Assembly: GCA_964525815.1 (NCBI GenBank)
Contig: CAZGJQ010000010.1
Coordinates: 1 to 35,176, forward strand
DNA: 35,176 nt
Reading direction: 5' to 3'
From: UBA1049 sp964525815
Lineage (GTDB): Bacteria; Bacillota; Clostridia; Oscillospirales; CAG-382
In this document: positions 14,465-23,517 of the stretch, in pieces
Numbering within the stretch: the stretch's first letter is position 1
Layout of the letters: each line of letters begins with the position of its first letter
The notes under the pieces: model-generated
Databases searched by the model: none
The model's input: only the letters and a program-made list of their open reading frames with translations
Told to the model about the DNA's origin: nothing
Position numbers and translations under genes: made by a program

Positions 14465-16681
14465 TTAAAAGCGGGTATGGAATGTGCGATGTATAACGTC
14501 CAGCTGCTGCTCTCTGGTCAGCTTGACGAAGTTTACAGCATAACCCGAAACTCTTATGGTAAGCTGCGGATATAGCTCGGGATGCTCCATCGCATCCAAC
14601 AGAACCTCACGGTTTATTACGTTTATATTTATATGATGACCACCCTCCGTAAAATAACCGTCCATAAGGGAAGCTAAATTTGCAATTTGCTGCTCCGGCT
14701 CCCTGCCGAGTGCGTTCGGTACAATGGAGAAGGTATAGGAAATACCGTCCTTTGCGTATTCGTACGGAAGAGACGCCACCGACATCATGGAGGCGACGCA
14801 GCCGTTGGAATCCCTGCCGTGCATTGGGTTTGCACCCGGCGCAAAGGGCTCGCCACCCTTTCTGCCGTCCGGTGTTGCTCCGGTCTTTTTCCCGTAAACG
14901 ACATTTGAGGTTATGGTCAGAATAGACATGGTCGGCTTTGATTGCCTGTAGGTGCGGCGCTTGTAGAGCTTTTTCATAAAGTGCTCCACAACCTCCCGGG
15001 CAATGCTGTCCGCTCTGAGGTCGTTGTTACCGAACTTAGGGTAATCCCCTTCTATTTCAAAATCGACGGTAAGCCCGTCCGAATTGCGAACGGGATGCAC
15101 CTTGGCATACTTTATGGCGGAAAGCGAATCCACAACCACCGAGAGTCCGGCAAGTCCGCAGGCGGAGGTTATGAATATCTCCTCGTCGTGCAGAGCCATC
15201 TGAATACGCTCATAGCTGTATTTGTCATGCATATAATGAATGATGTTAAGGGTGTTTATATAAAGGCGGGAGAGCCAGTTGCATATCTGGTCATACTTAC
15301 GCCAAACCTCGTCGAAGTCCAGTGTCTCGTCTGACTCAATAAGAGCCATTTCGGGACCGACCTGCTCACCGCTGTACTCGTCCTTGCCGCCGTTTAAGGC
15401 ATACAGCAGCGCTTTTGCTAAATTAGCACGGGCTCCGAAGAACTGCATCATTTTTCCGATCTTCATTGCGGAAACGCAGCAGGCAATTCCGTAATCATCC
15501 CCGTAATCTATACGCATAAGGTCGTCGTTCTCATACTGTATCGAGGAGGTCTCAACCGAAAGACGGGCGCAGAAGCGCTTGAAGCTGTCCGGCAGCCGAA
15601 CGCTCCACAGAACCGTCATATTAGGCTCGGGTGCTGCTCCGAGATTGATAAGGGTATGCATAAAGCGATAGGTCATTTTTGTTACCATATGCCTGCCATC
15701 TATGCACATTCCGCCCAGCGCTTCGGTAACCCAGGTAGGGTCTCCGGAAAAAAGCTCGTCATATCCCGGTGTGCGCAAAAACCGGACCAAACGCAGCTTA
15801 ATCACAAAGTGATCGACAAACTGCTGAATCTCGCTCTCGGTGTATCTGCCGCTCTCAAGATCCCTCTCGGAATATATATCTAAAAAGGTTGATACTCTGC
15901 CGAGCGACATTGCCGCTCCGTTCTGATCCTTTATTGCGGCAAGATACCCGAAGTACAGCCATTGTATCGCTTCTTTTATATCGCTTGCGGGCTTGGAAAT
16001 ATCAATTCCGTAAGCTGCCGCCATTTCCCCAAGCTCCTCGAGCGCGCGTATCTGCTCGGAGATCTCCTCGCGCTGCCGTATAATATCCTCGCTGATAAGG
16101 TCAAAGACAAGCTCATCCTTAGCCTGCTTTTTTTGCTCTATAAGATAATCGACACCGTAAAGAGCCACTCTGCGGTAATCGCCTATTATTCTGCCCCTGC
16201 CGTAGGAATCGGGCAGTCCGGTTATGATTCCGCTACGGCGGGCTTTTTTCATGTCCTCGGTATATGCGTCAAAAACCCCGTCGTTGTGGGTCTTTCTGTA
16301 TTCAAATATCTTTTCGACGCCATAATCCATTTCTCTGCCGTATGCGGCGAGGGAGCTCCTGACCATTCTGATTCCACCGAAGGGCATAATAGCTCTCTTG
16401 AGCGGTTCATCGGTTTGCAGACCGACTATATCCTCCAGCTCTTTGGCTATATATCCCGGCTTGTGCGATGTTATAGTGGAGATGGTGTGCTCGTCTATCT
16501 CAAGCACCCCGCCGTTTTCTCGCTCTTTTTGCAGCAGCTCCTTCACCTTATCCCACAGAGCCAAAGTGCGTTCGGTAGGCGGAGTCAAAAAGCTGTCGTC
16601 TCCGTCATAGGGCGTATAGTTCCTGACAATAAAATCCCGCACATCGATATGGTGCTGCCATTTACCTTCGTTAAACCGCAT
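14465..16681 (-). CDS. pflB: Formate C-acetyltransferase (pyruvate formate-lyase)
   Basis: A 738-residue glycyl-radical enzyme converting pyruvate and CoA to acetyl-CoA and formate under anaerobic conditions. The adjacent catalytic cysteines are in GIACCVSAMK (C401, C402), and the radical glycine is in RVSGYAVNF (G713) near the C-terminus. The length is close to the E. coli enzyme. I start at the ATG at 16681 (MRFNEGKW) because GGGAGAG precedes it by 6 bases; an in-frame ATG at 16708 lies upstream of that site. It indicates mixed-acid fermentation. Confidence 0.96.
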   Translation of the reverse strand: MRFNEGKWQHHIDVRDFIVRNYTPYDGDDSFLTPPTERTLALWDKVKELLQKERENGGVLEIDEHTISTITSHKPGYIAKELEDIVGLQTDEPLKRAIMPFGGIRMVRSSLAAYGREMDYGVEKIFEYRKTHNDGVFDAYTEDMKKARRSGIITGLPDSYGRGRIIGDYRRVALYGVDYLIEQKKQAKDELVFDLISEDIIRQREEISEQIRALEELGEMAAAYGIDISKPASDIKEAIQWLYFGYLAAIKDQNGAAMSLGRVSTFLDIYSERDLESGRYTESEIQQFVDHFVIKLRLVRFLRTPGYDELFSGDPTWVTEALGGMCIDGRHMVTKMTYRFMHTLINLGAAPEPNMTVLWSVRLPDSFKRFCARLSVETSSIQYENDDLMRIDYGDDYGIACCVSAMKIGKMMQFFGARANLAKALLYALNGGKDEYSGEQVGPEMALIESDETLDFDEVWRKYDQICNWLSRLYINTLNIIHYMHDKYSYERIQMALHDEEIFITSACGLAGLSVVVDSLSAIKYAKVHPVRNSDGLTVDFEIEGDYPKFGNNDLRADSIAREVVEHFMKKLYKRRTYRQSKPTMSILTITSNVVYGKKTGATPDGRKGGEPFAPGANPMHGRDSNGCVASMMSVASLPYEYAKDGISYTFSIVPNALGREPEQQIANLASLMDGYFTEGGHHININVINREVLLDAMEHPELYPQLTIRVSGYAVNFVKLTREQQLDVIHRTFHTRF

Positions 16682-16787
16682 TACAATCTCTCCCTTCGTT
16701 GTGTACATCTATATTTTACTTCGTTTGAGATAACTTTACAATTAGTGATTTACATATTTTTTTGTGAATTTGATATGATTTTTTCAG

Positions 16788-16826
16788 TAAAAAGTAGCAT
16801 ATGAGCGAAAACTCATGCTACCTTTT
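16788..16826. terminator. Orphan hairpin between pflB and the ABC transporter gene
   Basis: GTAGCAT-ATGAG (16794-16805) pairs with CTCAT-GCTAC (16812-16821), with A/T runs on both sides, so it resembles an intrinsic terminator in either direction. On the minus strand it would lie in the pflB 5' leader, about 110 bases before the start codon. It could then be an attenuator rather than the end of any gene seen here. Confidence 0.55.
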
Positions 16827-16982
16827 ATGCTATATTTGCCTAAAACGAATAAAATAAAGCAAAACACGCAAATTATATTTTAGAATGTTCCGAAGAGGGA
16901 CAATTTTTTGCTCTGCGGGATTTTTTAACAGTTTTTATGTTTTTTTATTTTGTAAGGAAAATTATAAAAAAACAGCCGAATC
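16827..16982. other. AT-rich intergenic stretch
   Basis: No convincing reading frame or known RNA is visible in this part of the divergent pflB/ABC intergenic region. It probably holds the pflB promoter (minus strand). An ATTATA at 16872-16877 could be a minus-strand -10, but no good -35 partner stands 17 bases away. Confidence 0.4.
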
Positions 16983-17012
16983 TTGACTATAACACGGTCT
17001 AAATGCTATAAT
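16983..17012 (+). promoter_or_regulatory. Sigma-A promoter upstream of the ABC transporter
   Basis: TTGACT (16983-16988), 18-base spacer, TATAAT (17007-17012) preceded by TGC (extended -10). The expected start is near 17019, inside the 5' arm of the terminator-like hairpin that follows. Confidence 0.8.
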
Positions 17013-17015
17013 TAT

Positions 17016-17046
17016 CCCGGACGGAGTAATCCGTTCGGGTTTTTTT
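17016..17046 (+). terminator. Terminator-like hairpin at the transcription start of the ABC transporter
   Basis: CCCGGACGGA (17016-17025), loop GTAA, TCCGTTCGGG (17030-17039; one G-T pair), followed by TTTTTTT. The form is a perfect intrinsic terminator, but it lies at the start point of the promoter just upstream. It may stop read-through from the left, or regulate early elongation. Confidence 0.7.
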
Positions 17047-17087
17047 ATCGATGAATGTGCCCGAAAAGGGCGGGGAGGTAGGTTGTT

Positions 17088-18821
17088 ATGCGACTGTTAT
17101 GGAGGTTGAGCAAGGAAGCCGTAAAATACAGAAAGCTATATATAATCGCAATATTCTCCACCTTTGTATTAACCGTAATCAATCTTGCCGCTCCGAGGAT
17201 ACTTGCTGACCTTACCGGAGTGGTTCAAAGACTGGAGGATGCGGACACCCCCTCAAAAATCGGTTTTTTTGTGCTTCTATTGTCCGGTTTGTATCTGCTT
17301 AGGATAGTTTTTAGATTTTTAGGCAACTATCTTGCCCACCATGCAGCATGGAACCTTGTGGAGCACCTGCGGGTTGTTATTTATGACAAAATTCAAAACC
17401 TTTCCATGAGCTTTTTCCATGATAAGCAGACAGGAGAGCTTATGAGCAGGATTGTAAACGATACCGCAACCTTTGAAATGCTGTATGCGCATATAATACC
17501 AGAACTGCTCACCAATGTCGTAACCCTTGTCGGTGTTTTTATTATGCTGCTCATAATCAATGCAAAGCTCGCTCTTTTAACCTGTATACCCATACCGTTT
17601 ATAATTGTGGCAGGAATACTCTTTGTATACAAAGTAAGACCAAAATTTCGCTTGTCTCAGCAGGAGCTAGCCGACTTTAATGCCAAGCTGCAGGACAACA
17701 TTTCCGGAGTGCACGAAATACAGGCGTTTTGTCAGGAGGGATATGAGGAGAAAAGGGTTGCCGAGCAGGCGTCACATTATACAAAGGTAATGCTGCATGC
17801 ACTTCGTTTCTCCGGAATTTTTCATCCCACGATAGAATTCCTTTCCTCGGTCGGTACCGTAATTGTGGTGGGTGTTGGCGGTATGCTTGCGTACAACGGA
17901 AATATGTCGGTTTCGGATATAGTCGCATTTCTGCTCTATTTATCCCTCTTTTATGCTCCGGTAACAAACTTTGCCCGTCTGCTGGAGGACACGCAGCACG
18001 CATATGCAGGTGCGGAACGGGTTATTGCGATTCTTGATGAAAAGTCGGATATTGTTAACGCTCAGGACGCCGCGGATATCGGAAGGGTAAAAGGGGACAT
18101 TGAGTTTTGCGGAGTGGACTTCAGGTATGAGAGTGATTCACCAGTGCTTAATGATATAAGCTTTTCCTGCAAGGCGGGTCAGATGATTGCTCTCGTGGGT
18201 CCGACAGGAGTAGGGAAGACCACCCTTGCTCAGCTGCTGTCCCGTTTCTATGATCCTACAGCGGGAAGGGTTTTAATTGACGGGACTGATATAAAAACCG
18301 TAACCCTTGAGAGTCTGCGGAGGAACATCGCTCCCGTACTGCAGGACACCTTTTTGTTCAACGGAACAATAGCCGAAAACATCGGTTATGCGGATCCGGA
18401 AGCCGGCATTGAAGAGATTATAGAAGCGGCCAAGGCCGCACGAATACACGAAAACATTATGCAAATGCCCGAGCAATACAACACCAAGGTGGGAGAACGG
18501 GGAATGCGGCTCTCCGGCGGTCAAAAGCAGCGTATACAAATCGCTCGTGCCATTCTGCGAAAGGCTCCGGTTATAATTCTGGACGAGGCGACCGCCTCTG
18601 TGGATATGGAAACCGAAAAGGAGATACAAAAGGCTATTAACGACTTGTCCGGAACCAGAACCGTTGTGGCGATCGCACATAGGCTGTCCACAATACAAAA
18701 AGCGGATATTATACTCGTGCTTGAGGACGGCAGAATTGTTCAGCAGGGAAGCCATGATGAGCTTATCGAGCAGGAGGGTCTTTACCGTCGTTTGAATGCT
18801 TCCGCCGATGAGAAAAAGTGA
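17088..18821 (+). CDS. ABC exporter half-transporter (MsbA/LmrA type)
   Basis: A 577-residue fusion of a six-helix membrane domain (about 1-320) and an ATPase domain. Motifs: Walker A GPTGVGKT (371-378), Q-loop at Q419 (PVLQDTFLF), signature LSGGQ (475-479), Walker B VIILDE (495-500) and H-loop AHR near 531. It should act as a homodimer, because no partner half-transporter is adjacent. Lipid, peptide or drug export is possible, and the substrate cannot be read. GGGGAGG precedes the ATG. It is a single-gene unit ended by the hairpin at 18852. Confidence 0.92.
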   Translation: MRLLWRLSKEAVKYRKLYIIAIFSTFVLTVINLAAPRILADLTGVVQRLEDADTPSKIGFFVLLLSGLYLLRIVFRFLGNYLAHHAAWNLVEHLRVVIYDKIQNLSMSFFHDKQTGELMSRIVNDTATFEMLYAHIIPELLTNVVTLVGVFIMLLIINAKLALLTCIPIPFIIVAGILFVYKVRPKFRLSQQELADFNAKLQDNISGVHEIQAFCQEGYEEKRVAEQASHYTKVMLHALRFSGIFHPTIEFLSSVGTVIVVGVGGMLAYNGNMSVSDIVAFLLYLSLFYAPVTNFARLLEDTQHAYAGAERVIAILDEKSDIVNAQDAADIGRVKGDIEFCGVDFRYESDSPVLNDISFSCKAGQMIALVGPTGVGKTTLAQLLSRFYDPTAGRVLIDGTDIKTVTLESLRRNIAPVLQDTFLFNGTIAENIGYADPEAGIEEIIEAAKAARIHENIMQMPEQYNTKVGERGMRLSGGQKQRIQIARAILRKAPVIILDEATASVDMETEKEIQKAINDLSGTRTVVAIAHRLSTIQKADIILVLEDGRIVQQGSHDELIEQEGLYRRLNASADEKK

Positions 18822-18851
18822 AGGAGCATTAGAATATAAATATAACTAAAG

Positions 18852-18880
18852 AACCGACTGGTTTATGCCAATCGGTTTTC
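18852..18880. terminator. Terminator between converging genes
   Basis: AACCGACTGG (18852-18861) and CCAATCGGTT (18868-18877), one mismatch, followed by T-rich sequence on the plus strand and an A-run before it, so it can serve both the ABC transporter gene and the converging sugar dehydratase gene. Confidence 0.75.
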
Positions 18881-18889
18881 ATTACTTTT

Positions 18890-20785
18890 TTATGCTTTTG
18901 TCGCAATAGTTTCGGTTATAATGTTCACGCTGTTCTGCTCGGACACCTTATATGTAGGTACAATATCCGAGATTAACCTGCGTATATCGCAGTTCTCATC
19001 GGTAAGTGCCGTTTTAAGTGTGTTGAGCTTACCGAAGAACTCGTCTGTATCAAACTCTATGGGTCTTCCTATATAAATAAGCTCGTTGCAGGTGGACATC
19101 TTGCCCTCCTCCGCCATGAGTAGCTCCTCGTAGAGCTTTTCTCCGGGACGCAGTCCCGTGAACACAATTTCTATTTCCTCATACGGCTTAAAGCCGGAAA
19201 GCTTAATTAATATCTCCGCAAGGTCTACAATTCTTACGGGCTGTCCCATGTCGAGTATGAATATCTCTCCGCCCTTTGCAATCGCTCCCGCCTCAATAAC
19301 CAGAGATACCGCCTCTGATATGGTCATAAAATACCGGATAATATCGGGATGAGTTACCAGAACGGGTCCCCCCTCTCTTATCTGCTGCTTGAACAGGGGC
19401 ACCACACTTCCGTTACTGCCTAAAACGTTCCCGAACCTGACCGCTACGAACTCGGTCTTCGAGATGCGGTTATAGCTTTGCACAATCATCTCGCAAATTC
19501 GTTTTGAGGCTCCCATAATATTAGTGGGATTGACCGCTTTGTCGGTAGAGATAAGTACAAACCGTTTTACCTTATATTTGTCCGCCGCTGAAACCGCCGC
19601 AAGGGTGCCGAAAACATTGTTCTTAATCGATTCGTTCGGGCTGTCCTCCATAAGAGGAACATGCTTGTGTGCAGCCGCATGATAAACGATGTCCGGTCTG
19701 TATCTTTCAAAAACGCTCTCCACTCTGTTCTTGTCTCTAACCGATCCGATAAGAACGGTAAGGGTAAGCTCCGGATGCTTTCTGTTAAGCTCGTTTTGTA
19801 TATCATACGCACTGTTTTCGTATATATCGAATATAATCAGTCTTTTTGGGCTGCGAGCCGCAATCTGGCGGCACAGTTCACTGCCTATTGAGCCTCCTCC
19901 GCCCGTAATCAATACGGTCTTCCCCTTGATATAACCGGTAATGCTGTCGATGTCCACCTTGACCGGCTGGCGCCCGAGCAAATCCTCAATTTCCACCGCT
20001 CTTACCTTGGATATATTCACCTGTCCGCTGACGAGCTGATAGATGCTGGGGAGCGTCTTGAGCATGCACTTTGTTTCTTTACAGATATTAAGTATTTCCG
20101 CTTTATCCCGACTGTTTGCGGAAGGAATAGCATAAATAATTTCGTTGACCTTGTACTTGGAAACAGCCGAATGAATATCCTTCCTTGTTCCGGCTACCTT
20201 TATTCCGCTCAGGCGGCTTCCCTTTTTTTGCGGGTCGTCGTCAATCACACATACAACCTTGCTGTTTTCGAACTTTTTACTTGTGTTTATGTCTCGTATC
20301 AGAATATCTCCGGCTCTTCCCGCTCCGATAATCATAATGCGCTTATCCTTGGTGCTCTGCCGACCGTATCTGCATAAGATAAGTCGAAAGGCTCGGTAGG
20401 AAAATCTTAAGGAAACGGTTAATATAAAAAGCAGCAGACAATATATTATATAAAAGCTGCGAGGCAGCTCACGCATAGCAATAAAGCCTCCCGCATAAAA
20501 CACTATGCCGGAGAGAAGGCTGGCAAATGAAACTTTGACAGCTTCGTTTATACTCGCAAACTCCCAGAGGCTGCTGTAAAGACCAAAAACTGCAAAAATA
20601 ACCGTGGTTACAGCTATGTTCAGAATAAAATATAATGAACAGCTGTCTATGTATTCGGCAAGCAGCTCCGATAAAGGCAGCTCAAACCTGAGCATCAATG
20701 CCGCAAATATCGACAATGAGATAAGTATTATATCGCAGAACACTATGAAGGCGATTCTGATACTCTTTTTCAATTTACGCTTCAT
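18890..20785 (-). CDS. Membrane-bound nucleotide-sugar 4,6-dehydratase/epimerase (CapD/WbpM type)
   Basis: A 631-residue protein. Four N-terminal membrane helices (about 10-130) are followed by a CoA-binding-like Rossmann region (IMIIGAGRAGD, 150-160) and a second SDR domain with TGGGGSIGSE (294-303). Further conserved motifs are YHAAAHKHVPLMEDSP and TDKAVNPTNIMGASKR, where Met replaces the usual SDR Tyr of YxxxK, as in WbpM/FlaA1-type 4,6-dehydratases. It would make UDP-linked deoxy-keto sugars for surface polysaccharide or glycoprotein decoration. It stands alone, without other polysaccharide genes. The only purine-rich site abuts the ATG, so the start codon is less certain than usual. Confidence 0.9.
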   Translation of the reverse strand: MKRKLKKSIRIAFIVFCDIILISLSIFAALMLRFELPLSELLAEYIDSCSLYFILNIAVTTVIFAVFGLYSSLWEFASINEAVKVSFASLLSGIVFYAGGFIAMRELPRSFYIIYCLLLFILTVSLRFSYRAFRLILCRYGRQSTKDKRIMIIGAGRAGDILIRDINTSKKFENSKVVCVIDDDPQKKGSRLSGIKVAGTRKDIHSAVSKYKVNEIIYAIPSANSRDKAEILNICKETKCMLKTLPSIYQLVSGQVNISKVRAVEIEDLLGRQPVKVDIDSITGYIKGKTVLITGGGGSIGSELCRQIAARSPKRLIIFDIYENSAYDIQNELNRKHPELTLTVLIGSVRDKNRVESVFERYRPDIVYHAAAHKHVPLMEDSPNESIKNNVFGTLAAVSAADKYKVKRFVLISTDKAVNPTNIMGASKRICEMIVQSYNRISKTEFVAVRFGNVLGSNGSVVPLFKQQIREGGPVLVTHPDIIRYFMTISEAVSLVIEAGAIAKGGEIFILDMGQPVRIVDLAEILIKLSGFKPYEEIEIVFTGLRPGEKLYEELLMAEEGKMSTCNELIYIGRPIEFDTDEFFGKLNTLKTALTDENCDIRRLISDIVPTYKVSEQNSVNIITETIATKA

Positions 20786-20815
20786 CCTCTTAGTATTATT
20801 GATAATGACGAAATA

Positions 20816-20844
20816 ATTGTATCATAATTATCCCATTAAAACAA
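20816..20844 (-). promoter_or_regulatory. Promoter of the sugar dehydratase gene
   Basis: Read on the minus strand: TTGTTT (20844-20839), 17-base spacer, TACAAT (20821-20816), about 30 bases before the start codon at 20785. Confidence 0.6.
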
Positions 20845-20902
20845 CCCGAATTATATAAAATCGGTTAAATCACCAAAAAATCATTAACAAAAATGCAAAA
20901 TA

Positions 20903-20944
20903 TTGCCAAAGTGCATTGACAAATATTGGCAAATATGGTATAAT
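20903..20944 (+). promoter_or_regulatory. Consensus sigma-A promoter of the subtilisin gene, with an inverted repeat
   Basis: TTGACA (20916-20921), 17-base spacer, TATAAT (20939-20944): a perfect consensus. TTGCCAA (20903-20909) and its reverse complement TTGGCAA (20926-20932) flank the -35 and enter the spacer, so a repressor site is plausible. The 5' leader that follows (20951-21121, about 170 bases) holds no RNA family I can name. Confidence 0.8.
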
Positions 20945-21121
20945 GTCGTCATAATAATTAAAAAATAAATAATTCGAAAATGTGCAGACCTTTTAATCCT
21001 TCTTTTAACCGGACAGTTTTAATGCTTAAGGAAACAGGGAGATGAGGTTTATTGGATTGTTTGTTATCGAATGACCTTTATGTTCTTCCGTGTCAGAATT
21101 TTGAAAGGAATGGTTATTAAA

Positions 21122-22663
21122 ATGAAACCCAGAAGAATTATAAGCTTATCTTTATGCATGGTTTTAGTTATTATTACGTCATTGCTGTCGGTAAACGCAC
21201 AGAGCAACGAAAAATCAGAGAACACAGTGCCAGCTGCCGCCGAAATGCTGGAAAAGGGTGAATTTGCGCCGGGTGAGATTATTGTATCTATGAAGACGGG
21301 AGCAAGCGGGATACATAAAGAAGCTACCCCCGAGACAATCTTTGAAGGCGTTGATACGAGGAATATCCAGAAGCTAACCTTCCACCCATCGGTTGACAGA
21401 GCTCCTTACCCAAATATAAGCGACACAAAAAACATATCGTTTAAAGAGGATAAATACAGAGATATTTATCTGTTAACGCTTAATAATGAAACCGATATGG
21501 AGGAAGCACTGGACAAGCTCAATAAAAGAGCGGATGTGGAGGTTGCCGAACCGAATTATATCGCCACACCGGACGCAACCTACGATCCGCTATCGGTATA
21601 TCAATGGTCGCTTGATAAAATCGGAGTAGGAGCGGCTTGGGACAAGGGCTTCACGGGAAAGAGCGCTGTCCATGTCGGAATATTGGATACCGGCATTGAC
21701 TATAGCCACGAGGATTTGGTAGGAAACGTAAATCTGAGCCTCGCCTGGGATTTTTACCTTAATACAAGCAATGTCTCGGACATAAATGGTCACGGTACAT
21801 TCATTGCGGGTATAATCGGTGCGGATGTAAACGGGGTAGGTGTTGTGGGAGTAAACCGCAATGTGACTATGGTACCGCTAAAGATTTCGTTTAATTCGTC
21901 AGGTCAAGCCTATGTAAGCACTATGGTGGCTGCGGTAAATTATGCCGCTACTAATGATGAATTCAGTGTTTTAAATCTGAGCTATTCGCTATCCTCTACC
22001 AGCATAAACCTGGAGATGGCTGTTGAGAGCTTTGATGGTTTGTTTGTATCTGCCTCCGGAAATGACGGCTTAAACATTGACCTATATCCGAACGGTCATT
22101 GTAATGATGTGGAGAACTGGATTGTTGTCGGCGCAAGCACCTCCACTGACGGAATACGGAGCACTTCTAATTACGGCGCTACATATGTTGACCTTTTTGC
22201 TCCCGGCTCGTCGTTATATTCAACCAAATTGAGTAACATATACGGCACCGGCAGCGGAACCTCCTATGCCGCTCCGCAGGTTGTCGCTGCCGCCGCCGTT
22301 ATAATGGCGCATGCGACCCACCTTACACCCCTAGAGGTAAGGGATCTGCTCTTTGACACGGTTGACTACTGTACCGCATTTAATAACAAGTGCGTAACGG
22401 ACGGAAGACTGAGTCTTATTAATGCAGTGAACTATTTATATAACGAGGTGCGTCCGGCATATTCCAAGGGGGATGTAAACGGAAGCGGTACAATTACCTC
22501 AGCGGATGCCCTTCTTGTACAGAGGATTTATCTCGGTACCTATACACCCACTCCTCAGCAGTTCGATGCGGCGGATGTAAATAACAGCGGCACTGTTACA
22601 TCAGCCGATTATCTGATGGTACAGAGATATTTTTACCAGACATATTACTTCCCTCCGTATTAA
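21122..22663 (+). CDS. Secreted subtilisin-like serine protease (S8) with dockerin
   Basis: A 513-residue protein: signal peptide (1 to about 26), pro-domain-like region (about 45-150), peptidase S8 domain (about 160-440) and C-terminal dockerin (449-507). The triad is visible: D189 in ILDTGID, H224 in NGHGTFIAG, S381 in GTSYAAP, with oxyanion N314 in SASGNDG. Both dockerin repeats keep calcium loops (DVNGSGTITSAD and DVNNSGTVTSAD). I start at the ATG at 21122, because AAAGGA is 11 bases upstream and the signal peptide begins there. An extracellular or complex-bound protease is expected. Confidence 0.93.
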   Translation: MKPRRIISLSLCMVLVIITSLLSVNAQSNEKSENTVPAAAEMLEKGEFAPGEIIVSMKTGASGIHKEATPETIFEGVDTRNIQKLTFHPSVDRAPYPNISDTKNISFKEDKYRDIYLLTLNNETDMEEALDKLNKRADVEVAEPNYIATPDATYDPLSVYQWSLDKIGVGAAWDKGFTGKSAVHVGILDTGIDYSHEDLVGNVNLSLAWDFYLNTSNVSDINGHGTFIAGIIGADVNGVGVVGVNRNVTMVPLKISFNSSGQAYVSTMVAAVNYAATNDEFSVLNLSYSLSSTSINLEMAVESFDGLFVSASGNDGLNIDLYPNGHCNDVENWIVVGASTSTDGIRSTSNYGATYVDLFAPGSSLYSTKLSNIYGTGSGTSYAAPQVVAAAAVIMAHATHLTPLEVRDLLFDTVDYCTAFNNKCVTDGRLSLINAVNYLYNEVRPAYSKGDVNGSGTITSADALLVQRIYLGTYTPTPQQFDAADVNNSGTVTSADYLMVQRYFYQTYYFPPY

Positions 22664-22803
22664 TTCCGTAATGCTAAATAAATAATACATACCATATGCC
22701 TTGAATTCATAGTTGTAAGCATAAATTGATGTATAAACTGTCTTAATAAATAAAAATGCCAAAAGGTCTGCTCATATAATAATACTCCTCATTTAAAGTC
22801 GTA

Positions 22804-22847
22804 AAAAAAGCCGAGCCATTGCAAAAAAGCAATCGCTTGGCTTTTTT
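22804..22847. terminator. Bidirectional terminator between converging genes
   Basis: AAAAAAGCC(G)AGC pairs with GCTTGGCTTTTTT, with ATTGC/GCAAT extending the stem around an A-rich loop. A/T runs on both sides allow use by the subtilisin gene (plus) and the hydrolase gene ending at 22859 (minus). Confidence 0.85.
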
Positions 22848-22858
22848 AAAAGTAATTG

Positions 22859-23494
22859 TTATTTCCTCCTGAATTTAGCAAGGAAGGGGTTGTGCGCTCT
22901 TTCATCGGACAGAGTGGTTTTTCCCTCATGACCGGGGTAAACCGCATAATCGCCGGGAAGGTTATACAGCATACGCAGTGTATTTTCCATCTCGTTATTA
23001 TCTCCGTCAAAATCGGTGGTGCCTATGCTGCCCTTAAACAATGTGTCGCCGCTGAACATAATATCGTTAAAAACATAGCAGACGCTTCCTTTTGTATGCC
23101 CCGGTGTGGGGATAACATAGAACTCAAAACTGTCCACCTTGTATTTACCCTCTTTTTCGAACAAAAAATCGGCAGGCTCAAACGGTCTCGGGTCATACGG
23201 AATGATTGCGGAGAACATATCTCTGTCTGTTAAATAATGGGCGTCATCCTTGTGTATGCAGACCACCGTCCTTGCCGTTCTCAAATCACCCACCGCCAAA
23301 ATGTGGTCGAAATGACCGTGAGTGAGCAAAATAACACGGCAGGCAGCGTTCATTTTATGGAGTGCATCCTTGATAACGGTCATATCGCCGCCCGGGTCGA
23401 TTACCACCGCATCCCTGCTGTTTTTTTCCTTGATGATATAACAATTGGTATGAATTTGTCCGACTACAACCCTCTCAATATTATATTCACTCAC
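22859..23494 (-). CDS. Metallo-beta-lactamase-fold hydrolase (glyoxalase II-like)
   Basis: A 211-residue cytosolic protein with the zinc motif THGHFDH, later ligands in PTPGHTKGS and FSGDTLF, and the terminal YPGHEGKTTLSDER. It resembles the YcbL/hydroxyacylglutathione-hydrolase-like group, and its thioester or lactone substrate is unknown. I start at the GTG at 23494 (reads as MSEYNIERVVVGQ), since AAGGAG lies 8 bases upstream. The longer frame from 23605 would overlap the upstream gene. The gene is 23 bases after the GH26-like gene and probably co-transcribed with it. Confidence 0.85.
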   Translation of the reverse strand: MSEYNIERVVVGQIHTNCYIIKEKNSRDAVVIDPGGDMTVIKDALHKMNAACRVILLTHGHFDHILAVGDLRTARTVVCIHKDDAHYLTDRDMFSAIIPYDPRPFEPADFLFEKEGKYKVDSFEFYVIPTPGHTKGSVCYVFNDIMFSGDTLFKGSIGTTDFDGDNNEMENTLRMLYNLPGDYAVYPGHEGKTTLSDERAHNPFLAKFRRK

Positions 23495-23517
23495 ATTTTT
23501 CACTCCTTCGTTAACCC

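Noticed and set aside
15962..16804. A 280-codon plus-strand reading frame opposite pflB
   Set aside because: It lies antisense to the highly conserved pflB sequence, has no ribosome site and no recognisable domain.
20951..21121. A riboswitch in the long leader of the subtilisin gene
   Set aside because: The leader is about 170 bases long, but I find no conserved core of a known family and no terminator.
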